Source: Cryomorphaceae bacterium
GTDB taxonomy: Bacteria; Bacteroidota; Bacteroidia; Flavobacteriales; Flavobacteriaceae
Length of the DNA stretch: 61,498 nt
Direction: 5' to 3'
NCBI GenBank assembly: GCA_003331265.1
Contig: QOPV01000006.1
Coordinates: 1 to 61,498 of the forward strand
Shown piece by piece: positions 26,775 through 36,384 of the stretch; position 1 is the stretch's first letter, and each line of letters starts with the position of its first letter. The notes below the pieces were generated by a model. The model was not told where the DNA came from and searched no databases. It saw only the letters and a list, made by a program, of their open reading frames with translations. The translations under genes and the position numbers were made by a program.

Positions 26775-27236
26775 ATGCCTAAACATGTTTTGTTGAGCAA
26801 CGAATTGGAAGACAAAGGCAAAATAATTGCCATACACTGCGCGTTGGAGCTCTTTGATTTAGCTTATAAAATTAACTCTTCTCTAAATCTAAGGCTATAC
26901 AGGTGTGACTTAGATATCAGTTTTAAAAAAAATAAAGAAAAATACATGGTATACAAAAATTCAGAAAGCGAAAAGGGTCTGTCTGTTTGGCTTTACTCTA
27001 ACTCTTTTATAGATTCAAACCTAAATAAAACTTCTCAGCTATTGTTTTCTGAAGAAGCCGTGGAAAGGTCTTTAATGCCGGAGTTTCCTAAAGTAGACTA
27101 TCTCTTAAAGCTAATTGGTGAAGAAAAGTTTTTAAAACCTTTTTTAAAATCTATATCTTTAATAAACGAGGTTTCTTCTTGTTATTTAGTTCAAGAAAAC
27201 AAAATAAAATCTAAAAATAACTTAATCTTCGATTAA
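26775..27236 (+). CDS. IPExxxVDY family protein, unknown function
   Basis: A 153-residue cytoplasmic protein with no membrane segment. Near residue 113 it has MPEFPKVDYLLKL, a variant of the name-giving IPExxxVDY motif with Met for Ile. The N-terminal half (FDLAYKINSSLNLRLYRCDLDISF) fits what I recall of this Bacteroidota-specific family, which regularly sits between fabF or rnc and pyk. Its function is unknown. I chose ATG 26775; an upstream TTG at 26760 is in frame but lies before the promoter-like box. Its TAA shares one base with the pyk ATG (TAATG), implying translational coupling. Confidence 0.8.
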   Translation: MPKHVLLSNELEDKGKIIAIHCALELFDLAYKINSSLNLRLYRCDLDISFKKNKEKYMVYKNSESEKGLSVWLYSNSFIDSNLNKTSQLLFSEEAVERSLMPEFPKVDYLLKLIGEEKFLKPFLKSISLINEVSSCYLVQENKIKSKNNLIFD

Positions 27237-28660
27237 TGAAATTGAATAAAACCAAGATTGTCGCCACTCTAGGGCCTGCTTCTAGATCAAGGCCTATGTT
27301 GAAAAAACTTATGAGGGCGGGTGTAGATGTGTTTCGAATTAATTTTTCTCACTCCTCTCACAAAGAAACTGCTGAAACAATTAAAATCATAAGAGAGCTT
27401 AGTCTTGAACTAAAAATTCATGCTTCTATTTTGGGGGACCTACAAGGTCCTAAAATTAGGCTTGGAATAATCAAAGAGAGTGTAATTGTAAAGAAGGGTG
27501 ATATAATTAGTATTACAACCAATAATATAATTGAGGGAGATGATAAAAAAATATCTATTAACTATTTGGATTTTCCCAAGGACATAAACCCAAATGAAAA
27601 GATCCTAATAAATGATGGTAAACTTATCTTTAAGGTCATTGAAACAAATAAAAAAGATTTTGTTAAGGCTAAAGTTATTCAAGGGGGTGCTTTAGAGTCC
27701 AGAAAAGGTGTCAACCTTCCCAACACTAATATTTCTCTTCCAGCCTTAACCCCAAAAGATAAAGAAGATGCTTTATTTGCTATTAAACACCAAATAGACT
27801 GGATAGCTCTTTCGTTTGTAAGATCAAAAAAAGATATCACGATTTTAGAAAAACTTATTGAAGAAAACTCTAATTATAAAATACCCATCATAGCTAAAAT
27901 TGAAAAGCCTGAGGCTATAGAAAATATGGATGACATAATTAAAAAGTCTGACGGAATAATGGTTGCTAGAGGAGATCTAGGGCTTGAAATTCCAAGTGAG
28001 GAAGTCCCATTAAATCAAAAGCTTTTAGTAAGCAAGGCAAAAAAAGCTCGAAAGCCAATTATAATAGCAACTCAAATGATGGAGTCAATGATAGAAAGCC
28101 TAACTCCCTCGAGAGCAGAAGTAAACGACGTTGCAAATTCAATTATGGACGGGGCAGATGCTGTTATGTTGTCTGGAGAAACCTCAGTAGGTAAATTTCC
28201 TGTTGAGGTTGTTAATACAATGGAACGAATAATTAGAAGGGTCGAAGACTCCCCTTTAATTAAAAGTCCTTTTAACGCACCTGGTTTAAAGGCTAAAAGA
28301 CTTTTAACAAAATCTGTTTGTTTTCATGCTGCTAGCATTGCTAACGAGCTCAATGCCTCGGCAATTTGCACCCTAACTAATAGCGGCTACACCGCATGGC
28401 AAATTTCTTCTTTAAGGCCAAATTCAATGATACTTGTCTTCACTTCAAATAAAAAAATTCTGTCACAATTAAATCTTCTTTGGGGGGTTAAATGTCTTTT
28501 TTATGATAATTTTGTTAGCACAGATGCAACAATTGAGGAGGTTAATCAAATGGCTGTTGATAGCGGTTTTATAAAAAAGAACGACCATGTTATCAATCTG
28601 TCAGCTATGCCAATTATTGAAAGGGGTGAAGTGAATACCTTAAGGATTTCCAAAATTTAA
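27236..28660 (+). CDS. pyk: Pyruvate kinase
   Basis: A 474-residue glycolytic enzyme that transfers phosphate from phosphoenolpyruvate to ADP. Landmarks are TKIVATLGPASRS at the N-terminus, VDVFRINFSHSSH, ILGDLQGPKIRLG, the active-site IPIIAKIEKPEAIEN with the catalytic Lys, DGIMVARGDLGLEIP and ATQMMESMIESLTPSRAEV. The C-terminal effector domain is present and of normal length. The start codon overlaps the stop of the IPExxxVDY gene by one base. Confidence 0.97.
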   Translation: MKLNKTKIVATLGPASRSRPMLKKLMRAGVDVFRINFSHSSHKETAETIKIIRELSLELKIHASILGDLQGPKIRLGIIKESVIVKKGDIISITTNNIIEGDDKKISINYLDFPKDINPNEKILINDGKLIFKVIETNKKDFVKAKVIQGGALESRKGVNLPNTNISLPALTPKDKEDALFAIKHQIDWIALSFVRSKKDITILEKLIEENSNYKIPIIAKIEKPEAIENMDDIIKKSDGIMVARGDLGLEIPSEEVPLNQKLLVSKAKKARKPIIIATQMMESMIESLTPSRAEVNDVANSIMDGADAVMLSGETSVGKFPVEVVNTMERIIRRVEDSPLIKSPFNAPGLKAKRLLTKSVCFHAASIANELNASAICTLTNSGYTAWQISSLRPNSMILVFTSNKKILSQLNLLWGVKCLFYDNFVSTDATIEEVNQMAVDSGFIKKNDHVINLSAMPIIERGEVNTLRISKI

Positions 28661-28676
28661 TGAAAATTCTTTTGCT

Positions 28677-28684
28677 TATTTTTG
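28677..28684 (+). promoter_or_regulatory. -7 promoter box 4 nt before rbfA
   Basis: TATTTTTG matches TAnnTTTG and ends 4 nt before the rbfA ATG (28689), in the 28-nt gap after pyk. The same 4-nt spacing occurs before the IPExxxVDY gene and holB. A leaderless rbfA transcript is predicted. Confidence 0.45.
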
Positions 28685-28688
28685 TTTA

Positions 28689-29081
28689 ATGGAAACTACT
28701 CGCCAAAAAAAAATAGGTGGAATTTTACAAAATGATCTTACTCTTATTTTGCAAAAGCTTATAAAAAGTGTCGGTAAAAATTCTGTCATTTCATCTATAA
28801 CTAAAGTTAAGATTTCGTCAGACCTTTCTATTGCAAAAGTATATGTAAGTGTTTTCCCTGTTTCTCAATTTGAATCAATTTTTGAGTTAATAGAGCTTAA
28901 CAAAAGCTCTATTAGAAATTCTTTGGGAATTCTTATCAAAGATCAGGTCCGCCGCATTCCTGTTCTATCATTTTATATTGATGATTCTCTTGAACATATT
29001 GATGCTGTTGAAAAAGCGCTACAAGGCAAATCAGACCCGATAAAAAATTCTAGTCTGTTGGATAAAAGAAAATCCATTTAG
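28689..29081 (+). CDS. rbfA: Ribosome-binding factor A
   Basis: A 130-residue KH-like protein that binds free 30S subunits and helps 16S rRNA 5'-end maturation, important in the cold. It begins METTRQKKIGGILQNDLTLI (family: RxxRVxxxIxxEL) and has VSSITKVKISSDLS-like and SIAKVYVSVFPV strands and the region DQVRRIPVLSFYIDDS, matching RbfA RxxPxLxFxxDxS. Length is typical. The next gene starts 1 nt after its stop. Confidence 0.93.
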   Translation: METTRQKKIGGILQNDLTLILQKLIKSVGKNSVISSITKVKISSDLSIAKVYVSVFPVSQFESIFELIELNKSSIRNSLGILIKDQVRRIPVLSFYIDDSLEHIDAVEKALQGKSDPIKNSSLLDKRKSI

Positions 29082-29082
29082 C

Positions 29083-30285
29083 GTGGGGTTCTCCAGTTTT
29101 ATAGCCAAAAAATATTATCATTCTAAAAGCAAGTGGAATATTGTGAATATTATTAGCCGCTCCGCTTCTTTCGTTTTGGTAATTGCTGTTTGCTCTTTTT
29201 TTGTTGTACTGTCAGTTTTTTCTGGATTAAAAACTTTTGGAGATAATTATACAAAGGCTTTTGATCCTGAAATTAAAATTACTTCAAATAATAATAAATT
29301 CCTTTTGACTAATGAAACTAATGAAACTAAAATTAAAAATATTAAGGGGGTTAGCAAGTATTCTAAAATAATAGAGGAAAAGGTCCTTGTTCAAAACGAA
29401 GAAAACAATGGGTTTGCGAATTTACATGGTGTGGATAGTTTTTATAATTCTGTGGTTGAGATTGACAGCATAATCTCCATTGGAAAGTGGTTAAGTCCCG
29501 GTTCTGAAAACCAAGAAGTTGTTGTAAGTTATAATTTGGCTGACAACCTTGATTTAGGGTTGTTTAATTATGGAGGGGGGTTAAGTATTTTGGTTCCTTC
29601 AAAAAAACAAAAGAACAATCTTTTTAAAAAATCTTTTTCCTCTTCTTTTCACATGGTTTCCGGTGTTTTTAACTCCAGTGATGTTTCGGATCAAAGAACT
29701 TTATTTACTACTTTAAATTCTGCTCAAAAACTTCTTGGCCTTAATGAAAAAATGTTTTCGGCGATTGCCGTCAAAACTAACGTTAATTCAAATGTTGTTG
29801 AGGTTGCCAATCAAATAAAAAAAGTTTTAGGAAAAGAATATACTGTTAAAACTAGGCGAGAATTAAATGAAACATACTATAAAATGCTAAATGCGGAAAG
29901 TTTGATTTTAAACTTTGTTTTGGGGCTAATTTTAATTGTGGCCATGTTTAATACTATAGGTGCTGTAATTATTTTAATAATAGAAAAGAAAAGGGACATA
30001 CAAACGCTTTACAAAATAGGAGCAAATGAATCACAGATTACTAAGGTTTTTTTTAAACACGGCTTGTACTTGTCTTATTCTGGCGGTTTTATTGGTCTAG
30101 TATTAGGGTGTTTGATTGTCTTTTTACAAGAACAATTTAACCTTATTCTTTTGTCCGGAACATCAATTCCTTATCCAGTAACTTTTGATTTCAATAATTT
30201 TTTAATAGTAATTGGATGGCTGTTGGTTGTCGGGGCGGGAGGTTCTTTTGTTTCTTCAATTGCTTTAAAAAAAATCAAACTATAA
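29083..30285 (+). CDS. ABC transporter permease, LolC/LolE-like (FtsX domain)
   Basis: A 400-residue permease with one N-terminal membrane helix (about residues 25-50), a large periplasmic domain, and three C-terminal helices of the FtsX/MacB fold ending in GAGGSFVSSIALKKIKL. The N-terminus FIAKKYYHSKSKWNIVNIIS resembles lipoprotein-releasing permeases of the Lol system, in which a LolD ATPase powers lipoprotein extraction from the inner membrane. No ATPase gene is adjacent. The start is GTG 29083, one base after the rbfA stop; no in-frame ATG gives the conserved N-terminus. Its 3' end overlaps the convergent dusB by 11 bp. Confidence 0.85.
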   Translation: MGFSSFIAKKYYHSKSKWNIVNIISRSASFVLVIAVCSFFVVLSVFSGLKTFGDNYTKAFDPEIKITSNNNKFLLTNETNETKIKNIKGVSKYSKIIEEKVLVQNEENNGFANLHGVDSFYNSVVEIDSIISIGKWLSPGSENQEVVVSYNLADNLDLGLFNYGGGLSILVPSKKQKNNLFKKSFSSSFHMVSGVFNSSDVSDQRTLFTTLNSAQKLLGLNEKMFSAIAVKTNVNSNVVEVANQIKKVLGKEYTVKTRRELNETYYKMLNAESLILNFVLGLILIVAMFNTIGAVIILIIEKKRDIQTLYKIGANESQITKVFFKHGLYLSYSGGFIGLVLGCLIVFLQEQFNLILLSGTSIPYPVTFDFNNFLIVIGWLLVVGAGGSFVSSIALKKIKL

Positions 30286-31270
30286 CCCTAAAGCTTGACT
30301 TCATTTCTGACAGCTCCTGAAATACGTCCATAACCTCATTTTTCGACTCTCCCGTAACCAGTCTCGTTCTATAGGGCTTAAAGTTTGCTATTCCTCTGAA
30401 ATAATTTGAATAATGTCTTCTTGTTTCTAATAAGCCCAATCTTTCACCTTTCCATTTTATGGCCATCTCAAGATGTCTTTTTGCGGTATAAATCCTTTCT
30501 TCTAAAGAGGGGTGTTTGATTGATTTTTGTGTTTTTAAATATTCTTTTACTTGTTTAAAAAACCAAGGGTTTCCTATACTTGCTCTTCCTATCATGGCTC
30601 CGTCCAACCCATATTCATCTCTCATTATTCTGGCTTTTTCAGGTGAATCAACATCTCCATTCCCAAAAATAGGGATTTTCATTCTTTGATTGTTTTTAAC
30701 CTTTGATATTAAAGTCCAATCTGCTTTCCCTTTATACATCTGCGATCGAGTTCTTCCGTGAATTGCAATTGCTTTAGCCCCTACATCTTGTAGCCTTTCT
30801 GCAACCTCAACAATTTTAATTGTATTTTCATCCCAACCAAGCCTAGTTTTTACAGTAACAGGTAAAGAGGTTCTCTTAACCATTTCGGATGTTAACTTAA
30901 CCATCAAGTCAATATCTTTTAGAATTCCTGCTCCAGCCCCTTTAGAAACAACTTTTTTCACTGGACATCCAAAATTGATGTCTATTATGTCTGGATTACT
31001 CTTTTCTACAATTTCAACTGATTGTAGCATAGAATCTAGATTAGCTCCAAAAATCTGAATACCTACTGGTCTTTCTTTTTCGTAAATATCCAATTTCATT
31101 ACGCTTTTTGCAGCATTTCTGATTAGACCTTCACTAGAAATAAATTCCGTGTAAACAACGTCAGCACCCTGCTCCTTACACAAAGCTCTAAAAGGGGGGT
31201 CGCTAACGTCCTCCATAGGAGCCAATAAAAGAGGAAATAATCCAAGCTCGATATCGTCTATTTTTACCAA
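30275..31270 (-). CDS. dusB: tRNA-dihydrouridine synthase (DusB type)
   Basis: A 331-residue FMN enzyme that reduces uridines in the tRNA D-loop. Motifs are LLLAPMEDVSDPPFRALC (FMN site), GIQIFGAN, IDINFGCPVKKVVSKGAGAG with the catalytic Cys, KTRLGW, IHGRTRSQMYKGKADW and GNGDVDSPEKA. I chose TTG 31270 (MVKIDDIELG), which matches the usual N-terminus. A TTG at 31294 would add eight residues, but those bases form the last three of a TACTTTTG promoter box, so they are probably untranscribed. It diverges from lepA. Confidence 0.93.
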   Translation of the reverse strand: MVKIDDIELGLFPLLLAPMEDVSDPPFRALCKEQGADVVYTEFISSEGLIRNAAKSVMKLDIYEKERPVGIQIFGANLDSMLQSVEIVEKSNPDIIDINFGCPVKKVVSKGAGAGILKDIDLMVKLTSEMVKRTSLPVTVKTRLGWDENTIKIVEVAERLQDVGAKAIAIHGRTRSQMYKGKADWTLISKVKNNQRMKIPIFGNGDVDSPEKARIMRDEYGLDGAMIGRASIGNPWFFKQVKEYLKTQKSIKHPSLEERIYTAKRHLEMAIKWKGERLGLLETRRHYSNYFRGIANFKPYRTRLVTGESKNEVMDVFQELSEMKSSFRVIV

Positions 31271-31291
31271 ATTGATTTTATCTATTAAATG

Positions 31292-31299
31292 CAAAAGTA
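31292..31299 (-). promoter_or_regulatory. -7 promoter box upstream of dusB
   Basis: Read on the minus strand this is TACTTTTG, matching TAnnTTTG. It ends 21 nt before the proposed TTG start of dusB at 31270. It also explains why the in-frame TTG at 31294, which overlaps it, is unlikely to be the start. Confidence 0.5.
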
Positions 31300-31337
31300 A
31301 AATATTAATTCATATGGCTCTAGTGTATTAATTGACT

Positions 31338-31345
31338 TATATTTG
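31338..31345 (+). promoter_or_regulatory. -7 promoter box upstream of lepA
   Basis: TATATTTG matches TAnnTTTG and ends 19 nt before the lepA ATG (31365), in the divergent dusB-lepA region. No good -33 element is seen. It supports the 31365 start over an upstream TTG at 31332, which lies before the box. Confidence 0.5.
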
Positions 31346-31364
31346 TTCACTAATTTCAGAACCT

Positions 31365-33161
31365 ATGAGTGCTATAAGAAACTTCTGTATTATTGCGCAT
31401 ATTGACCACGGAAAAAGCACTCTTGCAGATAGGCTTCTTGATTTCACAGGTGCAGTAAGTTCTAGGGAAAAGCAAGATCAGCTTTTAGACAATATGGATA
31501 TTGAAAGGGAAAGGGGTATAACCATAAAATCTCATGCGATTCAAATGAATTACTCTAAAAATGGGGAAGATTATGTTTTAAATCTTATTGACACACCTGG
31601 CCATGTTGATTTTTCTTATGAAGTTTCCAGGTCTATTGCCGCATGCGAAGGAGCATTGTTAGTTGTTGATGCTGCTCAAAACATACAGGCTCAAACCATT
31701 TCAAACCTATATTTGGCCCTAGAAAACGATCTTGAAATAATTCCTGTTTTAAATAAAGTTGACCTGCCCTCTGCTAACCCAGAGGAAGTAAGTGATGATA
31801 TAATTGATTTATTAGGCTGTAAAAAAGAAGAAATAATACACGCCTCAGCTAAAACAGGGTTAGGAATCGAAGAAATTTTAGACGCTATTATCTCGGTTAT
31901 TCCTGAGCCAGAGACTGATAGTGAGGCCCCTTTAAAGGCATTAATTTTCGACTCTGTCTACAATCCTTTTAGGGGTGTAGAAACTTATTTTAGAGTCTTT
32001 TCGGGCCAAATAGAAAAAGGCCAGTCTATAAAGTTTTTAGCCACTCAAAAAAAATATAACGCTGATGAGGTTGGAACCCTAAATCTAACTCAAACGCCCA
32101 AAAAATGTATTAAGGCTGGTGATGTTGGGTATTTAATTACCGGAATCAAAAACGCAAAAGAGGTAAAGGTTGGGGATACAATTATAAATTCCGATTCCCA
32201 AATTACGGAAGGTGTTTCTGGTTTTGAAGATGTAAAGCCAATGGTTTTCGCAGGAATATACCCCGTAGATACAGAAGAGTATGAAGACTTAAGGTCTTCA
32301 ATGGAAAAACTTCAGTTAAACGACGCTTCTTTAGTCTTTATTCCTGAAAGTTCTTCTGCCCTTGGTTTTGGTTTCAGATGTGGGTTTTTAGGAATGCTTC
32401 ATTTAGAGATAATTCAAGAAAGACTTGAAAGGGAGTTTAACATGTCTGTTATTACAACTGTTCCTAACGTATCATATCAAGCTTACAAAAGAAAAAATCC
32501 CGACTTAGGTGTTCTTGTAAACAACCCATCTGACCTTCCTGATCCTAGTAGTTTAGATAGAGTTGAAGAACCTTATATAAAAGCTACTATTATCACCAAA
32601 TCCGATTACGTTGGAAACGTTATGAGTTTGTGCATAGAAAAACGGGGGCAAATTCAAAACCAAACCTACTTAACAACCCAAAGGGTAGAGCTTGTTTTTG
32701 ATATGCCTTTAGCAGAAATAGTTTTTGATTTTTATGATCGTCTCAAAACAGTTTCAAAAGGATACGCTTCTTTTGACTACTCTCCAATTGGCATGCGTTC
32801 ATCGAAGCTGGTTAAGGTAGATCTTCTTTTAAATGGAAGCTCAGTTGACGCTCTTTCGTCTTTAATTCACTTTGACAGCGCTTATTCTATAGGAAAAAAA
32901 ATGTGTGAAAAACTCCGAACTTTAATTCCTAGACAACAATTTGATATTCCAATTCAAGCCGCTATCGGGGCAAAAATAATTTCTAGAGAAACTATAAAAG
33001 CCTTAAGAAAAGATGTAACCGCAAAATGTTACGGTGGAGATATCACAAGAAAAAGGAAGCTTTTAGAAAAACAAAAAAAAGGAAAGAAGAAAATGCGTCA
33101 AATAGGCAGTGTTGAAATTCCTCAAGAAGCTTTTATGGCTGTTTTAAAACTAAACGATTAA
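31365..33161 (+). CDS. lepA: Elongation factor 4 (LepA)
   Basis: A 598-residue translational GTPase that back-translocates or remodels stalled ribosomes. G motifs are [11 protein letters not shown] (P-loop), [12 protein letters not shown] (switch I), IDTPGHVDF (G3), LNKVDLPSA (G4) and [10 protein letters not shown] (G5). LepA-specific C-terminal features are [20 protein letters not shown] and [10 protein letters not shown]. Length is typical. I chose ATG 31365 ([12 protein letters not shown]), which matches family starts and lies 19 nt after a promoter box. Confidence 0.97.
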   Translation: MSAIRNFCIIAHIDHGKSTLADRLLDFTGAVSSREKQDQLLDNMDIERERGITIKSHAIQMNYSKNGEDYVLNLIDTPGHVDFSYEVSRSIAACEGALLVVDAAQNIQAQTISNLYLALENDLEIIPVLNKVDLPSANPEEVSDDIIDLLGCKKEEIIHASAKTGLGIEEILDAIISVIPEPETDSEAPLKALIFDSVYNPFRGVETYFRVFSGQIEKGQSIKFLATQKKYNADEVGTLNLTQTPKKCIKAGDVGYLITGIKNAKEVKVGDTIINSDSQITEGVSGFEDVKPMVFAGIYPVDTEEYEDLRSSMEKLQLNDASLVFIPESSSALGFGFRCGFLGMLHLEIIQERLEREFNMSVITTVPNVSYQAYKRKNPDLGVLVNNPSDLPDPSSLDRVEEPYIKATIITKSDYVGNVMSLCIEKRGQIQNQTYLTTQRVELVFDMPLAEIVFDFYDRLKTVSKGYASFDYSPIGMRSSKLVKVDLLLNGSSVDALSSLIHFDSAYSIGKKMCEKLRTLIPRQQFDIPIQAAIGAKIISRETIKALRKDVTAKCYGGDITRKRKLLEKQKKGKKKMRQIGSVEIPQEAFMAVLKLND

Positions 33162-33332
33162 ATCTTTTGGTTTTATCCAACCCTTCTGAATTAAAAAGAC
33201 ATGAAAAGTAGATTAAAAAAGGTTTTATTCTCTTTTGTTGTGAGCCAAACAACTTGTTAAAGATATTTTTATATTAAAAAACTCTCTTTAAATCTTTATT
33301 TAAAAGAATTATTTTTATTAATTTAATTACCA

Positions 33333-35534
33333 ATGAAAAAACTGGAACGCAGCCTTTCTTTATCATATGTAATTGCCATTAGCATTGGTGGCATGTTAGG
33401 AAGTGGAATTTTTGTGCTTCCTGGTCTGGCTTCTGGCATAACAGGGTCTTCTGTGTGGCTAGCTTATTTATTGGGGGCTTTATGTGTGCTTCCTGCCGCG
33501 CTTTCCAAATCGGAACTCGCAACAGCAATGCCATCTTCTGGGGGTACTTATGTCTATATTGAGCGTGCATTTGGGCCTTTGTTTGGTACTATTTCAGGAA
33601 TTGGACTTTGGCTTTCTTTACTCTTAAAAAGCTCTTTTGCTTTAATTGGGCTTAGCGCATATTTATCCGTTTTAATAGAAATAGACGACGGCATGGCTCG
33701 TATCGTTGCTTTAGGGTTTTTATGTTTTATTCTGCTTTTAAATATTTTTGGTGTTAAAAAAGTTGGCAAAGTTCAGCTGATAATTGTTACAATAAGTTTA
33801 ATTTGTTTGATCGCGGTCTTTATATTTGGGTTTAATAATATAAACACTGATTTTCTCGGTCCTTTTATGTCTGAGGGAAATGCGGGTTTAATCTCTGCCG
33901 TAGCATTCGTTTATATTTCTTATTCTGGTGTTATAAAAGTTGCTGCAATAGCAGGGGAAATTCAAAATCCTAATAAAAACCTGCCTCTTGCAATGATTCT
34001 TTCATTATTATCAATCACTGCCGTTTATGTGTTTACTGCTTTTATTTTAGTGGGTAATGTTCCTCCCGAGGTTTTGGCTATAGATATAAAGCCTGTGCAT
34101 ACTGTTGCAAATCTTTTGGGGGGGGAATATTTTGGTTATACAGCAGCTGTTATTGGGGTGCTTACTCTTATGTCGGGCGCAAACTCTGGAGTTCTTGCCT
34201 CTTCTAGATTCCCTTTTGCAATGGCAAGAGACTTATTAATGCCTGGTTTTTTTGCCAAAATTCATTCAAAATATTTAACTCCTATAGTGGCTATTCTTTT
34301 TACAGGATTATTAATGTGTCTCGTTATACTGTTCTTAGACGTGGTTAAGATAGCTAAGCTAGCAAGTGCTTTTATGGTAATGATGTTTATTGCAGTTAAC
34401 TTTTGTGTTATTATTTTACGAGAAACTTCTGCTCAGTGGTATAAGCCTACCTACCGGTCCCCATTATATCCGTTTTTGCAAGCTTTTGGAATCCTTAGCG
34501 GGTTTGTTTTACTAATACTGCTAGGGTGGATGCCTTTAGCCTCTATTGTTGTTATCTTTTTAATTGGCTTTGTTGTTTATCTTTTTATAGGGAAAAACGC
34601 CACCAGAACAGGGGTATTAAAAAATTACGGCCACATCCCCGCTTTATTTTTGTTTTATAAAAAAGACTCCCCTAAAACAGCTGGAGGATTAAGTGATTTA
34701 TCCTCCTCCAATTTAGACGGTAAGCTTGCTTCTGATGCTGGAACAATTGTTCCTTTACTTGGAAACGAAAACTCTACTGAAATGTTAGTTGAAATGGCTT
34801 GTGCCATTAACACAAGAAGCTCTGTTCAAGCGGTAAATATAACGGAGGTGCCTAATCAAACATTTTTGGAGGCTTTAAATAAAGACACCCCTAAAATTCT
34901 TTCTGTTGAAAGAAGGTTAAAAAAACTATCTCAATCTCAAAATTTAAATATTGATTTTGAATCTGTTGTAACACATGAAGTCTCTAACACTATTGCTGAA
35001 CTTAGTGCACAAACAAATTGTGACTGGCTCGTAATGGGCTGGAGCGGAAGAGCTCACAGTGGAATTCTAGTGAGGAATCCCATTGGTTGGCTTTTAGCCA
35101 ACGTGTACTCTAACTTTGCTTTATTTAAAGATAATGGAATCAAAAATATTGGAAAAGTGTTGATTGCTCTAAGGCCTGGAAGAAAAGACAAAAACTTTTT
35201 GTCTGTTGCTGAACGAATTTGTTCTTTTTACGGTGCTTCTTTAACATTATTACACATAACGCCTGGTTCTTTTTCTGAAATTGACTCTAAAAAAATGGAA
35301 GAAAAATCTTTATTATTGTTGTCTAGACTAAAGGTTCCTAATAATTTGAGAATTCAAGCGAGTGAAGACCCTATCGATTCTATTTCAACGATTTCTTCTG
35401 AATATGATCTTTTAATTTTAGGGGCCCCAGAAAAGGATAACTGGATTCGTATTCTTTTAGGAACGGGCAGGGATAAATTCACCGAAAACTCTGCTTGCTC
35501 TGTTTTAAGACTAACTACAAAAAATGAAAAATGA
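33333..35534 (+). CDS. APC-family amino acid permease with C-terminal universal stress domains
   Basis: A 733-residue fusion. Residues 1 to about 430 form a 12-helix amino acid/polyamine/organocation permease starting SLSYVIAISIGGMLGSGIFV, the conserved first helix with the GSGIF unwound segment. Residues about 450-733 are cytoplasmic and look like two UspA-type units. The first has CDWLVMGWSGRAHSGIL; the second has KNIGKVLIALRPGRKDKNFL, EYDLLILGAPEKDN and GTGRDKFTENSACSVLRL, like the G-2x-G-9x-G-S/T nucleotide motif of Usp. Such fusions suggest nucleotide control of transport. The substrate is unknown. Its stop overlaps the next ATG (ATGA). Confidence 0.88.
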   Translation: MKKLERSLSLSYVIAISIGGMLGSGIFVLPGLASGITGSSVWLAYLLGALCVLPAALSKSELATAMPSSGGTYVYIERAFGPLFGTISGIGLWLSLLLKSSFALIGLSAYLSVLIEIDDGMARIVALGFLCFILLLNIFGVKKVGKVQLIIVTISLICLIAVFIFGFNNINTDFLGPFMSEGNAGLISAVAFVYISYSGVIKVAAIAGEIQNPNKNLPLAMILSLLSITAVYVFTAFILVGNVPPEVLAIDIKPVHTVANLLGGEYFGYTAAVIGVLTLMSGANSGVLASSRFPFAMARDLLMPGFFAKIHSKYLTPIVAILFTGLLMCLVILFLDVVKIAKLASAFMVMMFIAVNFCVIILRETSAQWYKPTYRSPLYPFLQAFGILSGFVLLILLGWMPLASIVVIFLIGFVVYLFIGKNATRTGVLKNYGHIPALFLFYKKDSPKTAGGLSDLSSSNLDGKLASDAGTIVPLLGNENSTEMLVEMACAINTRSSVQAVNITEVPNQTFLEALNKDTPKILSVERRLKKLSQSQNLNIDFESVVTHEVSNTIAELSAQTNCDWLVMGWSGRAHSGILVRNPIGWLLANVYSNFALFKDNGIKNIGKVLIALRPGRKDKNFLSVAERICSFYGASLTLLHITPGSFSEIDSKKMEEKSLLLLSRLKVPNNLRIQASEDPIDSISTISSEYDLLILGAPEKDNWIRILLGTGRDKFTENSACSVLRLTTKNEK

Positions 35535-36382
35535 ATATATACCCAATAGAAGCTGGTAATTTTAAGCTAGATGGAGGGGCAATGTTTGGGGTTATTCCCA
35601 AGTCATTATGGCAAAGAACTAATCCTTCTGATTCAGATAATTTAATTGAAATGTCTTCTAGGTGTCTCTTAGTGGAAAACGGTAATAAGCTTACTTTAAT
35701 TGATGCCGGAATGGGAGACAAACAATCTGAAAAGTTTTTTAGTTTTTATAAAAGATCGGGGGATTATGACCTTGTAAGCTCTATAAAGTCTGCGGGTTTT
35801 TCAACTGATGACATAACAGATGTTTTGTTAACTCATCTACATTTCGATCACTGTGGCGGAGCCTCTATTAAAAATAATTTTGGAAAAAATGAAGTTCTTT
35901 TTAAAAATGCCGAATATTGGTCGAATCAAAAACATTGGGACTGGGCAACAACGCCCAACCCTAGGGAGAAAGCTTCTTTTCTACATGAAAACCTCAGTCC
36001 AATAAAAGAGTCAGGACAGTTAAATTTCATTACTGCTAAAAAAGACGGTTTTAATTTTTATGAAGAGATAGGTTTTGAAATTATGTTTGTTGATGGTCAC
36101 ACAGAAAAACAAATGATTCCAAAATTAAACTATAAAAATCAAGAGATTGTTTTTGCTGCAGATCTTATTCCAACAGCTGGACATATACCTATTCCATATT
36201 TAATGGGTTATGACGTAAGACCGCTTTTAACGATGAAAGAAAAAAAGTTGTTTTTAGATGATGCTGAAAAAAATAACTGGCTACTGTTTCTAGAACACGA
36301 TCCGTACAATGAAGTTGTTTCATTAAAAAAAACCGACAAAGGAGTAAGGCTAAACGGCTCTTATTCATTTAAAGAACTATAA
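35531..36382 (+). CDS. MBL-fold metallo-hydrolase
   Basis: A 283-residue metallo-beta-lactamase-fold enzyme. The zinc motif is LTHLHFDHCGGA (His102, His104, Asp106, His107), the third His is in VDGHTEKQMIP, the bridging Asp in FAADLIPTAGH, and the last His in LEHDP. It has no signal peptide. The arrangement resembles AttM-type lactonases and related hydrolases, but quorum quenching cannot be claimed from motifs. It is coupled to the permease gene by a 4-bp overlap and lies 2 nt before the M1 peptidase gene. Confidence 0.9.
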   Translation: MNIYPIEAGNFKLDGGAMFGVIPKSLWQRTNPSDSDNLIEMSSRCLLVENGNKLTLIDAGMGDKQSEKFFSFYKRSGDYDLVSSIKSAGFSTDDITDVLLTHLHFDHCGGASIKNNFGKNEVLFKNAEYWSNQKHWDWATTPNPREKASFLHENLSPIKESGQLNFITAKKDGFNFYEEIGFEIMFVDGHTEKQMIPKLNYKNQEIVFAADLIPTAGHIPIPYLMGYDVRPLLTMKEKKLFLDDAEKNNWLLFLEHDPYNEVVSLKKTDKGVRLNGSYSFKEL

Positions 36383-36384
36383 TT

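Noticed and set aside
33201-33260. 19-codon frame in the lepA-permease spacer (MKSRLKKVLFSFVVSQTTC)
   Set aside because: Too short, with no coupling to a neighbour, no promoter box next to it and no known homologue; left out as chance.
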